DNA of 64,000 bases from NCBI GenBank assembly GCA_018292915.2, contig JACVVK020000165.1, forward strand, positions 442,501 through 506,500, written 5' to 3'. Source of the stretch: Batillaria attramentaria (Eukaryota > Mollusca > Gastropoda > Batillariidae). Of this stretch, positions 9,912 to 20,129 are shown in pieces; position 1 is the first letter of the stretch; each line of letters starts with the position of its first letter. Position numbers and translations under genes: made by a program. Under the pieces are notes generated by a model. The model searched no databases, was not told where the DNA came from, and saw nothing but the letters and a program-made list of their open reading frames with translations.

Positions 9912-12900
9912 CTACAAGCACTCATCACCGCATGCCCAGCCCGAACCGAGGCCCCTTCTGACTTCAACATTGAGGTCAACACGATCAAGAAAGTCGACAT
10001 CCATCACCTCATGACCATCACCTTGCGGATCAACGTAATCCTGGGGTTGATGATCCGCATCCTGGGTGGCAACTTCTGCCTGTCCAAAGTCTCGTTGCAG
10101 CCAACAGCCATCCGCAGCCAGCCGCGCAGAGGGATTTGGTTCTACGAACACCACGCCCGTCGAATCAGGGATCACCTGCATGTTCGGCCATGGCACTCCG
10201 ATGTCACCCTCCGTGGATCCACCACTAGCTGACTGTGGTGTTGGAACCTGAAATGGTCAAGAGAACATCTCCGTCGTATGCGTTAATGGGTTTGGGGCTT
10301 TACGCAATTTTGTACACCCCTAGCAACTTCCGCAACTTAAAACATACAAATATATATCTGCACTGCCATCATGTTGCAAATCGTATAAAAGAGTGCCCCC
10401 TTTGTAAACTAACACCAAGCCCTAACAGCCTGCATCCCATGGTGACCCTGCACATAGTGAGCCAAGTCAATTGACGCCCAAAATTATAATTGTAGGCCTC
10501 ACGGGAAACCCAGCTGGTACATCGTGGGTGCAAACACACCCACGCTTTCAAAGAAGAAAACTTGCACGCACTACACATAATAATATGGGAAATCGACTAA
10601 GCTACAGACATTTGAAAGAAGTGTCAGTGCAAAATCACACATGACACACGGTGAAGATTAAACATGTCAACCCCTATCATATGTGCACGTACATGTAATT
10701 CCAAACATGCTTAACTCTTTGACGACGAAGCACAATTTCTAACACGCGATTTCCTATAGGAAATCGCGTGTTAGAAATTGTGCTTCGTCGTCAAAGAGTT
10801 AACTGTAACCTGTATACGTACATTGTATTCAAAATGATCACTGGTACGTTCCATCTTGGTGCCTTAATTTGTAAGTGTCAAAAGTCTCTTCTTCTTGGTA
10901 CCTTTGCCATATGTTGAGCGTAAAACTGCACCCACACTTTCACTGAAACGCCCGCAGCGTCATCAATTTTCCCACCAGATCCATCACGCTTTACGAATTA
11001 GTCAACAAGAGTATCGGGGGGGGAAATGATCACCAAATCTTGTGTGATCTTGATTGTAAACAAACAAGTACATAAACAACACTGTACAAGAGAGAGATAG
11101 AAGAGGAAAATACCTCTGCATGAGTTTTCAGGTGTCTGGTGAGGCTGTTCCGATGTCGAAAACTGACACCACACTGCAAACATGTGTTGAGTGTCTCGCC
11201 CACGTGCGTCGCCTTGTGTTTCTTCAAGTAATCGTGACGGGCAAACCTTGCTCCACAGGTTGGACAGACAAGGGGTTTTTCACCTGTGTGAGTTCTGTAG
11301 TGAATCTTCAGTTCACGCATCGAATGACACCCGACGTAGCACTGATCGCACTGGAAAGGCCTGTGTGCAGAATGTCGCTTTAAGTGTCTATCGAAGTATA
11401 TTTTTCTTGTGAAAGTGGCACTACAGTCGCTGCACTCAAATAGCCGACATTCTGTGTGCATCTTCTCATGGGCTCTTAAAATGTATGGATTGTAGTAAGC
11501 TCTGAAGCAGAAGCTGCAGGCAACAGAAAAGCCCACAGAGTGTTTGTAAGAGTGCCGATCAAGAGCTTGGGCAGTTTTGAACGTGGCACCACACACCTCG
11601 CATCTGTAAGGTCTCGCGTCAGAGTGACACTTCTCGTGCTGCTTAAGATCCGACTTGCTCATGTATTTTTTACCGCAGGCATCACAGATATAGCTGACAG
11701 TTGGACGTGGAACAGAGTTACTGTGCTTTTTAAACACGTGTTTGGCTAAATTTTGTTTGCTGGGAAGACTGTCCCCGCACTGATCACAAATAAACAACTT
11801 CTTACTACATGTACGTTTCGCGACGTGCTGTTGCAAGAGAGACACGTTTCTGAAACTCTTCCCACATTCATGGCACTTACGAAGATGCCCATCAGGGTGA
11901 AAGGTCATCTCATGAATTCCAAGGCACGTTTCCGTCATAAAGGTCTCTTCGCACTCCCCGCATTTCACAGGCATATCAGCAGGATGCGTCTTCAAGTGAA
12001 GGGCCAAGCCCCCGCGGCTAACAAATGCCTCACCGCACGATGTGCAAAAAAAAGATTTTTTCAGTTCGTGAACTGTCTGCACGTGCTTTCTCAGTTTATT
12101 ATCGTTGCTGAAGGACGTCCAACACTGGCGACAGACGTGATCAGTGTAGCCATTCTCTGGTTCCTCACTGTCGCAGGCTTCATCCGGATCATCCAGCTCG
12201 CCCAACCACTTCTTTGTCACGGCCGACTTTCTACTCGGCTGAACTCTTTGACGCTGTGTTTTAACCAAACAGCCCCTTGAAGCTTGTGGAGTATCCTTCC
12301 CTGTTATTCCTGTCCCACTGCCCTGCCTGTTCTGGCTTACTGTGTCAGAAAATTCCCTGCCTGTTTTACTGTCCGTAGAAGCAGATGTGTAGATATCAAA
12401 CACAGCATCATCAGCAAATTCTGCTGTCTTGTTAGGAGAGGCAGATGTGCCTGAAGCAGACGCAGACGTAACATTATCAAATGTTGTCTCATCGGCTGAT
12501 CTATCGCCTACTGCAGGAATCAATGCATCATAGTTGTCATCATCAGAATCACGTGCCAGACCCAAGTCCGCGATTGAGTCGCAAGTCTCCGCAGGTGGAA
12601 GGGGGTCTGCAGGCACGGCAGGAGACTAAGATGGGAAAAAAGAAAGATCACAACACAACACGCTAATTTTTTGTCTGACATCTACTGCGCACAGATTTTT
12701 AAAAAAAAAACTCATCAATAAAAACTCACTAACAGAGAAAAGGGTAAATAAAAAATGTGTCCTTAAAAATTACTTAACTTTGCAATAATTAATCTAACTC
12801 TTGTACATGTACTAAATCCTGAATTTACATCTATATAATTACATGTACTTTAAACCATTGCCGTATGTCACCTCAAAACTTTACGCGCCACACATCTTGA

Positions 12901-14016
12901 GTGCAAACACACCCATACTGTAAAGAAGAAAACGTGTGCGCCATAAATGCACCCACGCTTTTACAGCAGGAAAAAAACATATTATTCCTCGCTGTATTAC
13001 GGCGAAGGTTAAAATTAACTCATAAAATATTTGTTAGGTTCAATACCTCGCAAGTAAAGCCAGACGCAGGCTTGTTTGTCATTTGACGCTTTTCCTCGAA
13101 ACCAGAACGAGTCTGCTTCTTCTTCTGGTGCAAATTTTGTGGAAGAATGTCGCTCTCACGAGTCTTCTCCTGAAGAACTGTTGTTCCTCTTGTGTTGAGA
13201 TCCGGATTCCTACCATCATATCTGAATGTATTTCCACAACCATCCTTTAATGGTAATACAGTGATGTCAGAACGCTCCAACTTCACAAAGCAATCCCTCA
13301 GTGAAACTGAACCTTCAGTGGGATGGGTCTTGGAGAATCTTTTGGGGTGATATCGTTCAGGTGGCGTTTTTTTGTCTTGAGAGATCTCGACTGCAGTTCC
13401 CCCTGTGTTTCCACATGCAGGACAGTAATGTACGAGGGGTGTCCGACAGGAAGAACAAAGATAAGGTGACTGGTTCCTGCCTCCGCTCGTTTCATACCTG
13501 AAACACACACGAATTACCACACAGAAACACATGCACGCACGTACGCACGCATGCACACACACACACACACGACGACACTTAATTAGCAGTCCATGGAATT
13601 TGTGGGGAATTAATGGTGGTGGGATGAGAAATGCATGCACACATGAATTTGACTTAATTATGTATAGAAAAAAAAAAAAAATCCCAGGAAAATTCCAGGA
13701 AACTGTGGCAGAAAACAGGGAATGTGCTCCAAACTGACGGAACAAAAGAAAAGCCTCACTTCCCACAAGTTTTTCAGTAACAATGTGGAAAACTGATTTT
13801 GAAAAACTATAACAACAATAATTTGTTTTACATTTCAATACAGAATCTGGCGATAGCCGTGTCTGTTGGCAAGCCCTCCACATCCCCTATTCTGCTCCAG
13901 CGGTCGAAGACATCCTGCTCAATGTTGAGGATGCACTGGCTTGCTCTTTGTCGCTTTCTCCCTGGCTGCACTGTTGCCATGACTGACTGTTGTCGACTTG
14001 TTTTTCTAATCCTCAT
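9912..14016 (-). CDS. 12-finger C2H2 zinc-finger protein, four coding exons
   Basis: Exons on the minus strand: 14016-13832, 13497-13047, 12625-11114, 10247-9912. Their lengths (185, 451, 1512, 336) sum to 2484 nt, 827 residues plus stop. Every junction is GT-AG and phase-consistent: AT|G gives Met62, and the next two introns lie between codons. Residues about 35-62 (FDRWSRIGD...ARFCIEM) resemble a short N-terminal module I recall from invertebrate zinc-finger proteins. Next comes a C-x2-C...C-x2-C pair (about 70-85), an acidic Ser/Thr-rich region, twelve fingers (about 373-716; the fourth is C2HC-like, ending R-T-C), and an acidic 111-residue tail encoded by the last exon. A nuclear DNA-binding regulator is the likely role, with target unknown. 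The start is the first ATG of the open frame; an upstream coding exon cannot be excluded. Confidence 0.85.
10711..10802. repeat. perfect 92-bp palindrome with TTAA ends
   Basis: Two 46-base arms starting TTAACTCTTTGACGACGAAG meet at ccta|tagg with no spacer and, by eye, no mismatch. It begins and ends with TTAA, like the other TTAA elements here. It lies in the last intron of the 12-finger gene. Confidence 0.9.
13545..13571. repeat. (CA)n-rich microsatellite
   Basis: A short imperfect 'acacgcacgcatgcacacac' run in intron 1 of the 12-finger gene. Confidence 0.7.
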
Positions 14017-15430
14017 GCTGACAAGGTGGTTTTAGATCTGACTTTGATCTTGAGAATGCCTTCTTTGCCCCAAATCTAAAAAGTAAAAATGAAAAATAAA
14101 CTGAGTTCTTCATTTTATTAAACTACTACATGTATCTAATAATACACATCAACTCATAAATTATAAGGTACGTGATATGCCAAATGCACCTTTTGAGGAG
14201 TAATCTTAAAATGAAGATACTGTTCTCAAACTGTGAAGAAAACGTCCAAATGTTACCCCAAAATGTGCATACGTCTTGATAGTTCACACATCTCTTGGGA
14301 GAACACCAAGTGAAACAGCTCAACCGAATGGTTGTCGGTGCGAAGCCTGGTCAGTGAAATTGCCACTGCATTTTCTAAAGACATAAATATATCTACAGCA
14401 CTGATTTGTCCTATTGTGGTAAATGGACAGGAAAATGACGTACGGCGTACTAGCTGCAGACATAAGGACGAATCTGCTTCCCATTAAGTTTTGTGAGCTA
14501 CATGTGACTAATGCAATACAAATGCACAGCAATAATCTGTTGATCGCGCAGCTGTCATTCGAAAATAAAGCATTACCAAGATAGTGAACGGAGTGTGCCA
14601 CAATAGTGTACGGCGTCTGCAGCCCGGCAGCAGTGTCAATTTGCCGAAATTGGCGTTAGCCTAGCGGATATGACGTTGAATGTTGAAGGAACATGATTGT
14701 ACGTCTGACCAGGCTGTTCTGATTGGAAAACAACAACACACGTAACCTGCGATAGGGAGACACAGGTCCGGTTTGACTGAGACTCAGCGAAAGGATCCTC
14801 CTTCAACCTCACGTGTAATCAACATTACAAAGTTAAAACAGGTAAATCGTCTTTGGCGTTCTAGAAGTTCGGACTTACGAAAGATTATCCAAGATTGCCT
14901 AACTGCTGTTGTCGCTTTCCGTATGGTCTTTGTGCTAGTAACCTCTCATTGCCTCGCAACCTTATTAATATAACGATTATTTTGTTTCTTTTGTTAGTTC
15001 TTGGTCGTTAAGGGCAAAATAGGTGATGCTGATTAATGTGGTGAGGCAAAGATTAAACAAAAGGAGACGAAGAAAACAAATGAAATGACCGGATTTTGTC
15101 GTACTTGCCTAGGCAGTTCAGTGACTGTGGAGCACAAATATGCTGCATAAAGATACTTATGCTACCATTTCTATGCTCATCGATCGGTCAGAGATGTTTT
15201 CATTCTATCTGTCATCGGGTACCCTCACTGTGATAATGGTCTCAGATGCTTTGCCTTTATAGTGACCCAAGTGACTGATTCTGATGCGCTGAGTATAAAT
15301 TTGTATTCAATAGAAGTTTGAAAAGTTTTCTACACGCTATTGCATTCCTGTCATACATATTGAGACTTTAATTAGAGCCCCCATGTCAGTACAATATAAC
15401 CGCCACCCGTCAAACCCTGAAGTATCTCTG
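14017..15430. other. non-coding stretch upstream of the 12-finger gene
   Basis: No coding region was recognised. It should contain the 5' UTR and promoter of the minus-strand zinc-finger gene, but no clear element can be assigned. Confidence 0.4.
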
Positions 15431-15444
15431 GCAATGTTATTTCA

Positions 15445-15640
15445 GCCACTGTAATAATAATAATAATAATGAGGATTTGTCTGGCACCCAACCTCCTGCT
15501 GGAGCTCTGGGCGCCTCACAGTAGTGGAGTGGCAATACATACACATGAGATACACATATGAAATACATGTCACATTACATACACATGAAATACACATCAC
15601 ATACACGTTACATACACGCAGCTATGATACATCCTCACAC
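15445..15640 (-). repeat. retroposon tail-like repeat with (AAT)n and tandem 'catacacatgaaata'
   Basis: An (AAT)n run is followed by 'gctggagctctgggcgcc', the inverse of the motif at the left edge of the window. Imperfect tandem copies of 'acatacacatgaaatacac' follow. Confidence 0.45.
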
Positions 15641-16101
15641 GACATCGTAAAATGACAATGATGGTGACAGTGATGGACAGTGATGAAACTGTCTCGATCA
15701 CGGAGTAAAAAGTACAGACATTCAATACTGCGCAGTGAAAACAGTATGCCTGTACTACTGATGATGTAAGTGTCACCATAGAGAGCGAGATCGCACGTTT
15801 ACCCAGGCTTCTTTTCCTACCTGTCTGATCTCAGTATACGTAACCAGTGACCCCAAACGCTGACAAAGTCATTAGAAACGTGCGACCTAGATTTGCAGTA
15901 CTGAGCAATGAAAAGCTGGAATATGTGATTCAAGTTGCTAAGCCGTCGTGCGAGTCCATAGCATGTAATACAGAGTGAAGGGGGAAATTTAAAAAAAAAA
16001 ACTAACTGCAATTGCGGCGGTGATGCAGAATGGCTTTGAATTGAGGGTGGGTGTTTGAGGGTTGATGTTATTTGTACACAACACACACAATGGTTGAAAT
16101 A

Positions 16102-16382
16102 TTAACCCTGGTCGTGCTGAGCCTGGAGTATTCCAGCTTACCTCTGTGGCTTTCTCAGCATAAGGCGGGAGCCGGGGTGGTCGAAGGGTAGAGCGTTGGA
16201 CTTCTAATGCTCGGGTCGTGAGGCGCGGTTCGATCCCGGCTGGGGCCAAATATTTGTGCTGGCTTTTTCATCGTCGCCCCATCTTTGATATCACCCTATG
16301 TGGTGGAAAAGGACGTTAAACTCCAAAACACCCACCCACCCTCTCAGCATAAGGCAACTGAATTCAGCAGGATCAGGGTTAA
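16102..16382. mobile_element. TTAA-flanked MITE (family T90) split by a SINE
   Basis: The ends TTAACCCTGGTCGTGCTGA and, inverted, TTAACCCTGATCCTGCTGA flank a core of about 90 bp. A SINE sits inside. Without it, the element matches those at 37256, 41632 and 44354. Confidence 0.75.
16167..16341 (+). mobile_element. tRNA-derived SINE (family S1) with 14-bp target duplication
   Basis: The head has an RNA polymerase III box A-like 'gtggtcgaagggtagagcg' and box B 'ggttcgatccc', then a tail through 'ggtggaaaaggacgttaa'. TCTCAGCATAAGGC is repeated exactly at 16153-16166 and 16342-16355. Two more copies, inverted, lie at 56961-57129 and 58053-58211. Confidence 0.85.
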
Positions 16383-16547
16383 AGGCACAATTTTTAAGAT
16401 TTTAATTTTTATGCTCGCAGATCATTCAGTTCAAAACATAAGGTGACCTTCTTGACGCCAAGCAAGCATCACAACAGTATAATTATATGTGTTTAACTTA
16501 TAAGCACCTGCAATAAAAACTAGCTTTGCAGCCGAGGCCCGACACTG

Positions 16548-16946
16548 CCTTAATAATAATGAGTATTATATAGGCGCTTTACCCAATTTCATGAATCGGC
16601 TCAAAGCGCCGCGAACTGAACCCACCACGCACGCTCACGTGAATCACACACATTCTCTCACACACTGGACATAAACACATTACAATCACGTGGTGCGAAG
16701 GGTCAGCTCAGCTATTTAAATTTTGGAATTTAGAATTGCATTTATTTTTTAGAATTTGGTGGGCTGAACATTTCCAGAGCAGAGGGGGAGGAAGCCGGAG
16801 TACCCGGAGAGAACCCCCGACGATCGGCCCGAATGAACGGTGCCACATACGAGAAGGAAAAATTCTTTGCCCCGAGTGGGACTCGAACCCCTGACCTCTC
16901 GCATTGGTGACAGGTCTCTTAACCACTAGACCACCGACCGCCCCAA
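16548..16946 (-). mobile_element. tRNA-derived SINE (family S2)
   Basis: Read on the minus strand, the head shows 'ggtctagtggttaagag' (box A) and 'gggttcgagtccc' (box B). The body ends in an ATT-rich tail after 'gagccgattcatgaaattg'. It is a fairly complete copy. The plus-strand element at 9015-9300 is a degraded relative. Confidence 0.8.
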
Positions 16947-16950
16947 ATCA

Positions 16951-17339
16951 AGTACATGTACTGTGCTGTGACCTCCCTTGTCTAGGATTTCATGCGTGGT
17001 GTTAGGTTTCTGTCTTGTCAGTTGTATGGCTACAATCGCTGGTATATCAGCAGAGCTATTGCTCATGTTACCATTGATGTCATCAAATGACACTTAAGCC
17101 TGTCCTACTCTAAGCTAGGGGTACGTTTCATGAATCTTTGTCAAGTCTACTGCCAGTCTGCACTCCCGTCTCCGTCTATCGCTCTTTGTGTGCTGTGGTG
17201 TTCTCCCTCTGACAGCGAGCTGTTACGTGTTGTTACCCAACAGACTTTGAAAGGTAAACCTGAATATATACACTTTTATTAATGAGTGTTAGTATTAGTC
17301 TGTAGGAATGCGGCAAGAAATAGTAAACTGATGCCCCTT
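16951..17339. other. non-coding stretch, nothing recognised
   Basis: No coding or repeat signature was found. Confidence 0.4.
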
Positions 17340-17760
17340 TTGGTCAGAACGCTTTTTTAGTATCAAGTCCCTCTTGTCTGGAATTCTCTTCCCCTGTGCC
17401 TCCGCAATGCTCCAACTCTACTCTCCTCCAAATCCCAGCTGAAAGCTTACTTGTTCCACACCACCTACGGCTACGATTAGCTGAGTCAGTGTCCCTGTGA
17501 CTGAGATATATGGTATCCCTGTAACCCATGGCCAGTTTGATTGCAGCACAGCATGGCTGTGTCAGTGTGTGTGTGTAGGGGGGGGGGGGGGAGGCTGGTG
17601 CAGGAAATACATACATGTAGTCTTTGTTACTTGCGCGACGTTAAGCGCTGACTATCTAACTTATACTGAAATCGTAAATTATGTCGTTTTGTAAAGCGCT
17701 TGGAGCCCGCAATGTTGGCGATTTTGCACTACATAAGAATTATTACTATGATTATTATAG
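17340..17760 (+). mobile_element. 5'-truncated LINE 3' end (CR1/L2-like)
   Basis: Translation near 17375-17480 gives W-N-S-L-P-L-C-L-R then S-Q-L-K-A-Y-L-F-H-T, the conserved C-terminus of CR1/L2 reverse transcriptases. A 'tgtaaagcgcttggagc' tail and an ATT-rich end follow, parallel to the element at 505-945. A G-run lies at 17580-17591. Confidence 0.65.
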
Positions 17761-18152
17761 CAATACAGTAATTAGCGTATTGTTTAGGTGGGGTTTTTTT
17801 TTGCAGTTTAAACTTATGTGCGCAGCTTCATTCACACTGTCAGAGGCTGGCACTGAGACTGACAACAGACAGCCCGCTACAAAGCTGAAAATAAGATGTC
17901 TATTATTATAGTGCTGTGGTCACTCGTTAATTAGGAGAGTTGTTTGAAGTTTTGTTCATACAGCCAGCAGGCTGCAATCAGAGCTCTACTCATCGTTTAG
18001 GATAGACTGTTTTGAGGGCATAGGCACACTCTGGCGTTAAGTGTAAGTCTCCCTGGCACTTCTTGCAGCAAAAGGAACTATAAGACACCACATGACGTGG
18101 ATATATATATATATCATCAGTGGGGGTGGGCTTAATCTTGTCACTTATCTTT

Positions 18153-18529
18153 CAGGGCTTACAATCTTTCACTTTTTGGCAGATTTCCACCTTTGGCTAA
18201 ATGTTTTCCTCCCTCAAAAAAGTGTGTTTCCTCCTCTGAAGCAGTTACCATCATACCAAAATGCACCAAATTGCACAGATTTTAGTCTAATTCTGAAAAT
18301 TTCCTTCCAAAAAGGTATCTCCTCATCTGAAGCACTTAAAATCATACCAAATTGCACAGATTTTAGTCTAAGTTTTGAAAAGTGTTCCAGGGGGGCATGC
18401 CTCTGAACACCCTCGGCAAAATGTGTCTATTTTGCACACGTGGGATGGTGGTTTTGCCACTTCGTCGCTAAATGCTATACACTTTAACTCTTTTTGGATC
18501 AAGGATCATTTTGCTCATTTTGAGCCCTG
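18153..18529 (+). mobile_element. CAGGG...CCCTG element (family C6), 6-bp target duplication
   Basis: It begins CAGGGCTTACAATC and ends GAGCCCTG, flanked by ATCTTT on both sides (18147-18152, 18530-18535). The interior has repeated 'tctgaagcactt', 'aaaatcataccaaa' and 'cacagattttagtcta' segments shared with the copies at 21073 and 28224. No coding capacity. Confidence 0.75.
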
Positions 18530-19057
18530 ATCTTTTTTTTTGCTTAAAATTTTAAGCCCAGGCGTTTTCGTGGCAATCTACTCCATAATTATAAGTAAGT
18601 GACAACAGGTGTGCCAGCATTTATTGTGGCTTCACTATAAAAATGCATTATCTGTGCCATCTCCTTTAGACCCTCAGGCCACCCAGCCACACTTATAAAT
18701 CAGATAAGACCAATTTACAAGGCATTTAGAGAGTTGTACTTACCTCCTCTCACACAGCTGACAGTGAGATACAGATCCTGTTCCGTGTCCTCTTCCAGCT
18801 TTAAAACCCACCTTTCAAAATATCCAACAACAAATCATTGGGAGCTGTTTTGGCGGTGCCTAATATTGTACAACTGAGCCAGCTGCTTAGTTACAGATTC
18901 TCAAGAGACTGGCATTTTGTCAGCAAACGGCTAAAGGCAAGAGGAAAAACAAGGTGTCGGTTATTGTCAGTCACTTATCAGCAGAGCTTCTAGTGGTTTG
19001 ATTTTAAGTTTGCGAGGTCAGTTGACATCATCGCATTGCCTCCGGGGCTCTACGCTG
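18530..19057. other. non-coding stretch
   Basis: Nothing recognised beyond A/T tracts. Confidence 0.35.
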
Positions 19058-19240
19058 TACAGTACAACTTCTTTTTGGCGACCACTCCTTTGGCAAGGTA
19101 AGAGTGGTCTTAAAAGAGAGGTGGTCACCCAAAAGAAGCTTCAGACAGTGAAGAAGTGCAACCCAGTATCATTGTAACATTGGTCTGCACAGGCAGGTGG
19201 TCTCTCAAAGGGATGGTCACCCAAAAGAGGTTCTACTGTA
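19058..19240. mobile_element. TA-flanked inverted-repeat MITE (pogo/Tigger-like)
   Basis: The ends TACAGTACAACTTCTTTTTG and, inverted, TACAGTAGAACCTCTTTTGG enclose 183 bp. The CAGTAGAACC start next to TA matches what is known of pogo/Tigger-type mariner elements. An inverted second copy lies at 26387-26569. Confidence 0.7.
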
Positions 19241-20097
19241 TCAAGACTGGAGCATGCATGCACACTTACAAGTGCAACTGTTCCGAATGAAAGTTAGATA
19301 TGCTGTGAATTTTTACATTCTTGAAATAGCTGTGTTACAATGAAAACTGCAGATTCGGGTGAAAGCTGTCCGAACTACAGCCAAAGACACACGCAGAGAC
19401 AGGCTTGCATTCAGCTAATTGAGGCCAAAACCTGTGTTCCTTATTACGCACGTATATATATATGCTTCATTTTCGCAGAGATTTCAGAATTTCGGAGATT
19501 TTGGGACTGTACGTCATTGTGGCGCACGGTTTTCAAGACTTGAAACCCGAAAGTAAAACAACACACCTCAGACGGTCGCTGGAATTGGAAACAACAGAGA
19601 ATTATGTACCACAGAGCTGGGTTTTCCAATTCATAAAGCACATGTCGTCTCCGACAAGTTTGTAAACGATGGGTCCGGTCGAACCAAGATTTTCGTACTT
19701 GGGTCTGACCCTTTGATTTTACAAAATAACCTTCAGAATTAGACAGGGTCAAAGTGACACTCAGGTTTAAAAGCTGTAAGGAACACTGCAAAACGCAGCA
19801 GCTGGTGACAGTTTCATTGCAACACTCAACCTGGTATCTCACCAACGATCCTGTAGGATCTTTGATCTCACTGAGTTCGAGCATTCGACAAGAGGAACAG
19901 GTTGGACATCATTTGCGGACGGCTGAGTTTGTCTCATGCACACAGCCATCAAACATACGTGTGTGCATTTGGAGTTCTGCTTATCTCCATGATAGACCCC
20001 TTTCGAGCGTACAGTCGCAGTCACAAGTGCTACTGTTCCGAAACAGAAGTCTCCCTGTATAAAATCTAGTCGCAGTGGCGTTTGTCTTTGTGTTCAG
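19241..20097. other. non-coding stretch upstream of the copper transporter
   Basis: No coding exon was recognised. It probably holds the first intron or 5' flank of the transporter. Confidence 0.35.
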
Positions 20098-20129
20098 GTG
20101 AAGGTAGAGGACGAGAGGGTGTGAACGCT

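Noticed and set aside
9756..10232. 158-codon plus-strand open frame
   Set aside because: It is the antisense of the last exon of the minus-strand zinc-finger gene, which is phase-consistent with its neighbours.
10711..10802. CRISPR-like or microRNA gene
   Set aside because: It is a single palindrome with TTAA ends in a eukaryotic intron, not a repeat-spacer array; a microRNA role has no direct support.
13531..13737. Plus-strand open frame with His-Thr repeats
   Set aside because: It is translated (CA)n sequence in an intron.
16167..16250. Functional tRNA gene suggested by box A/box B
   Set aside because: The head lacks a clean acceptor stem, is followed by a shared SINE tail, has target duplications and recurs twice.
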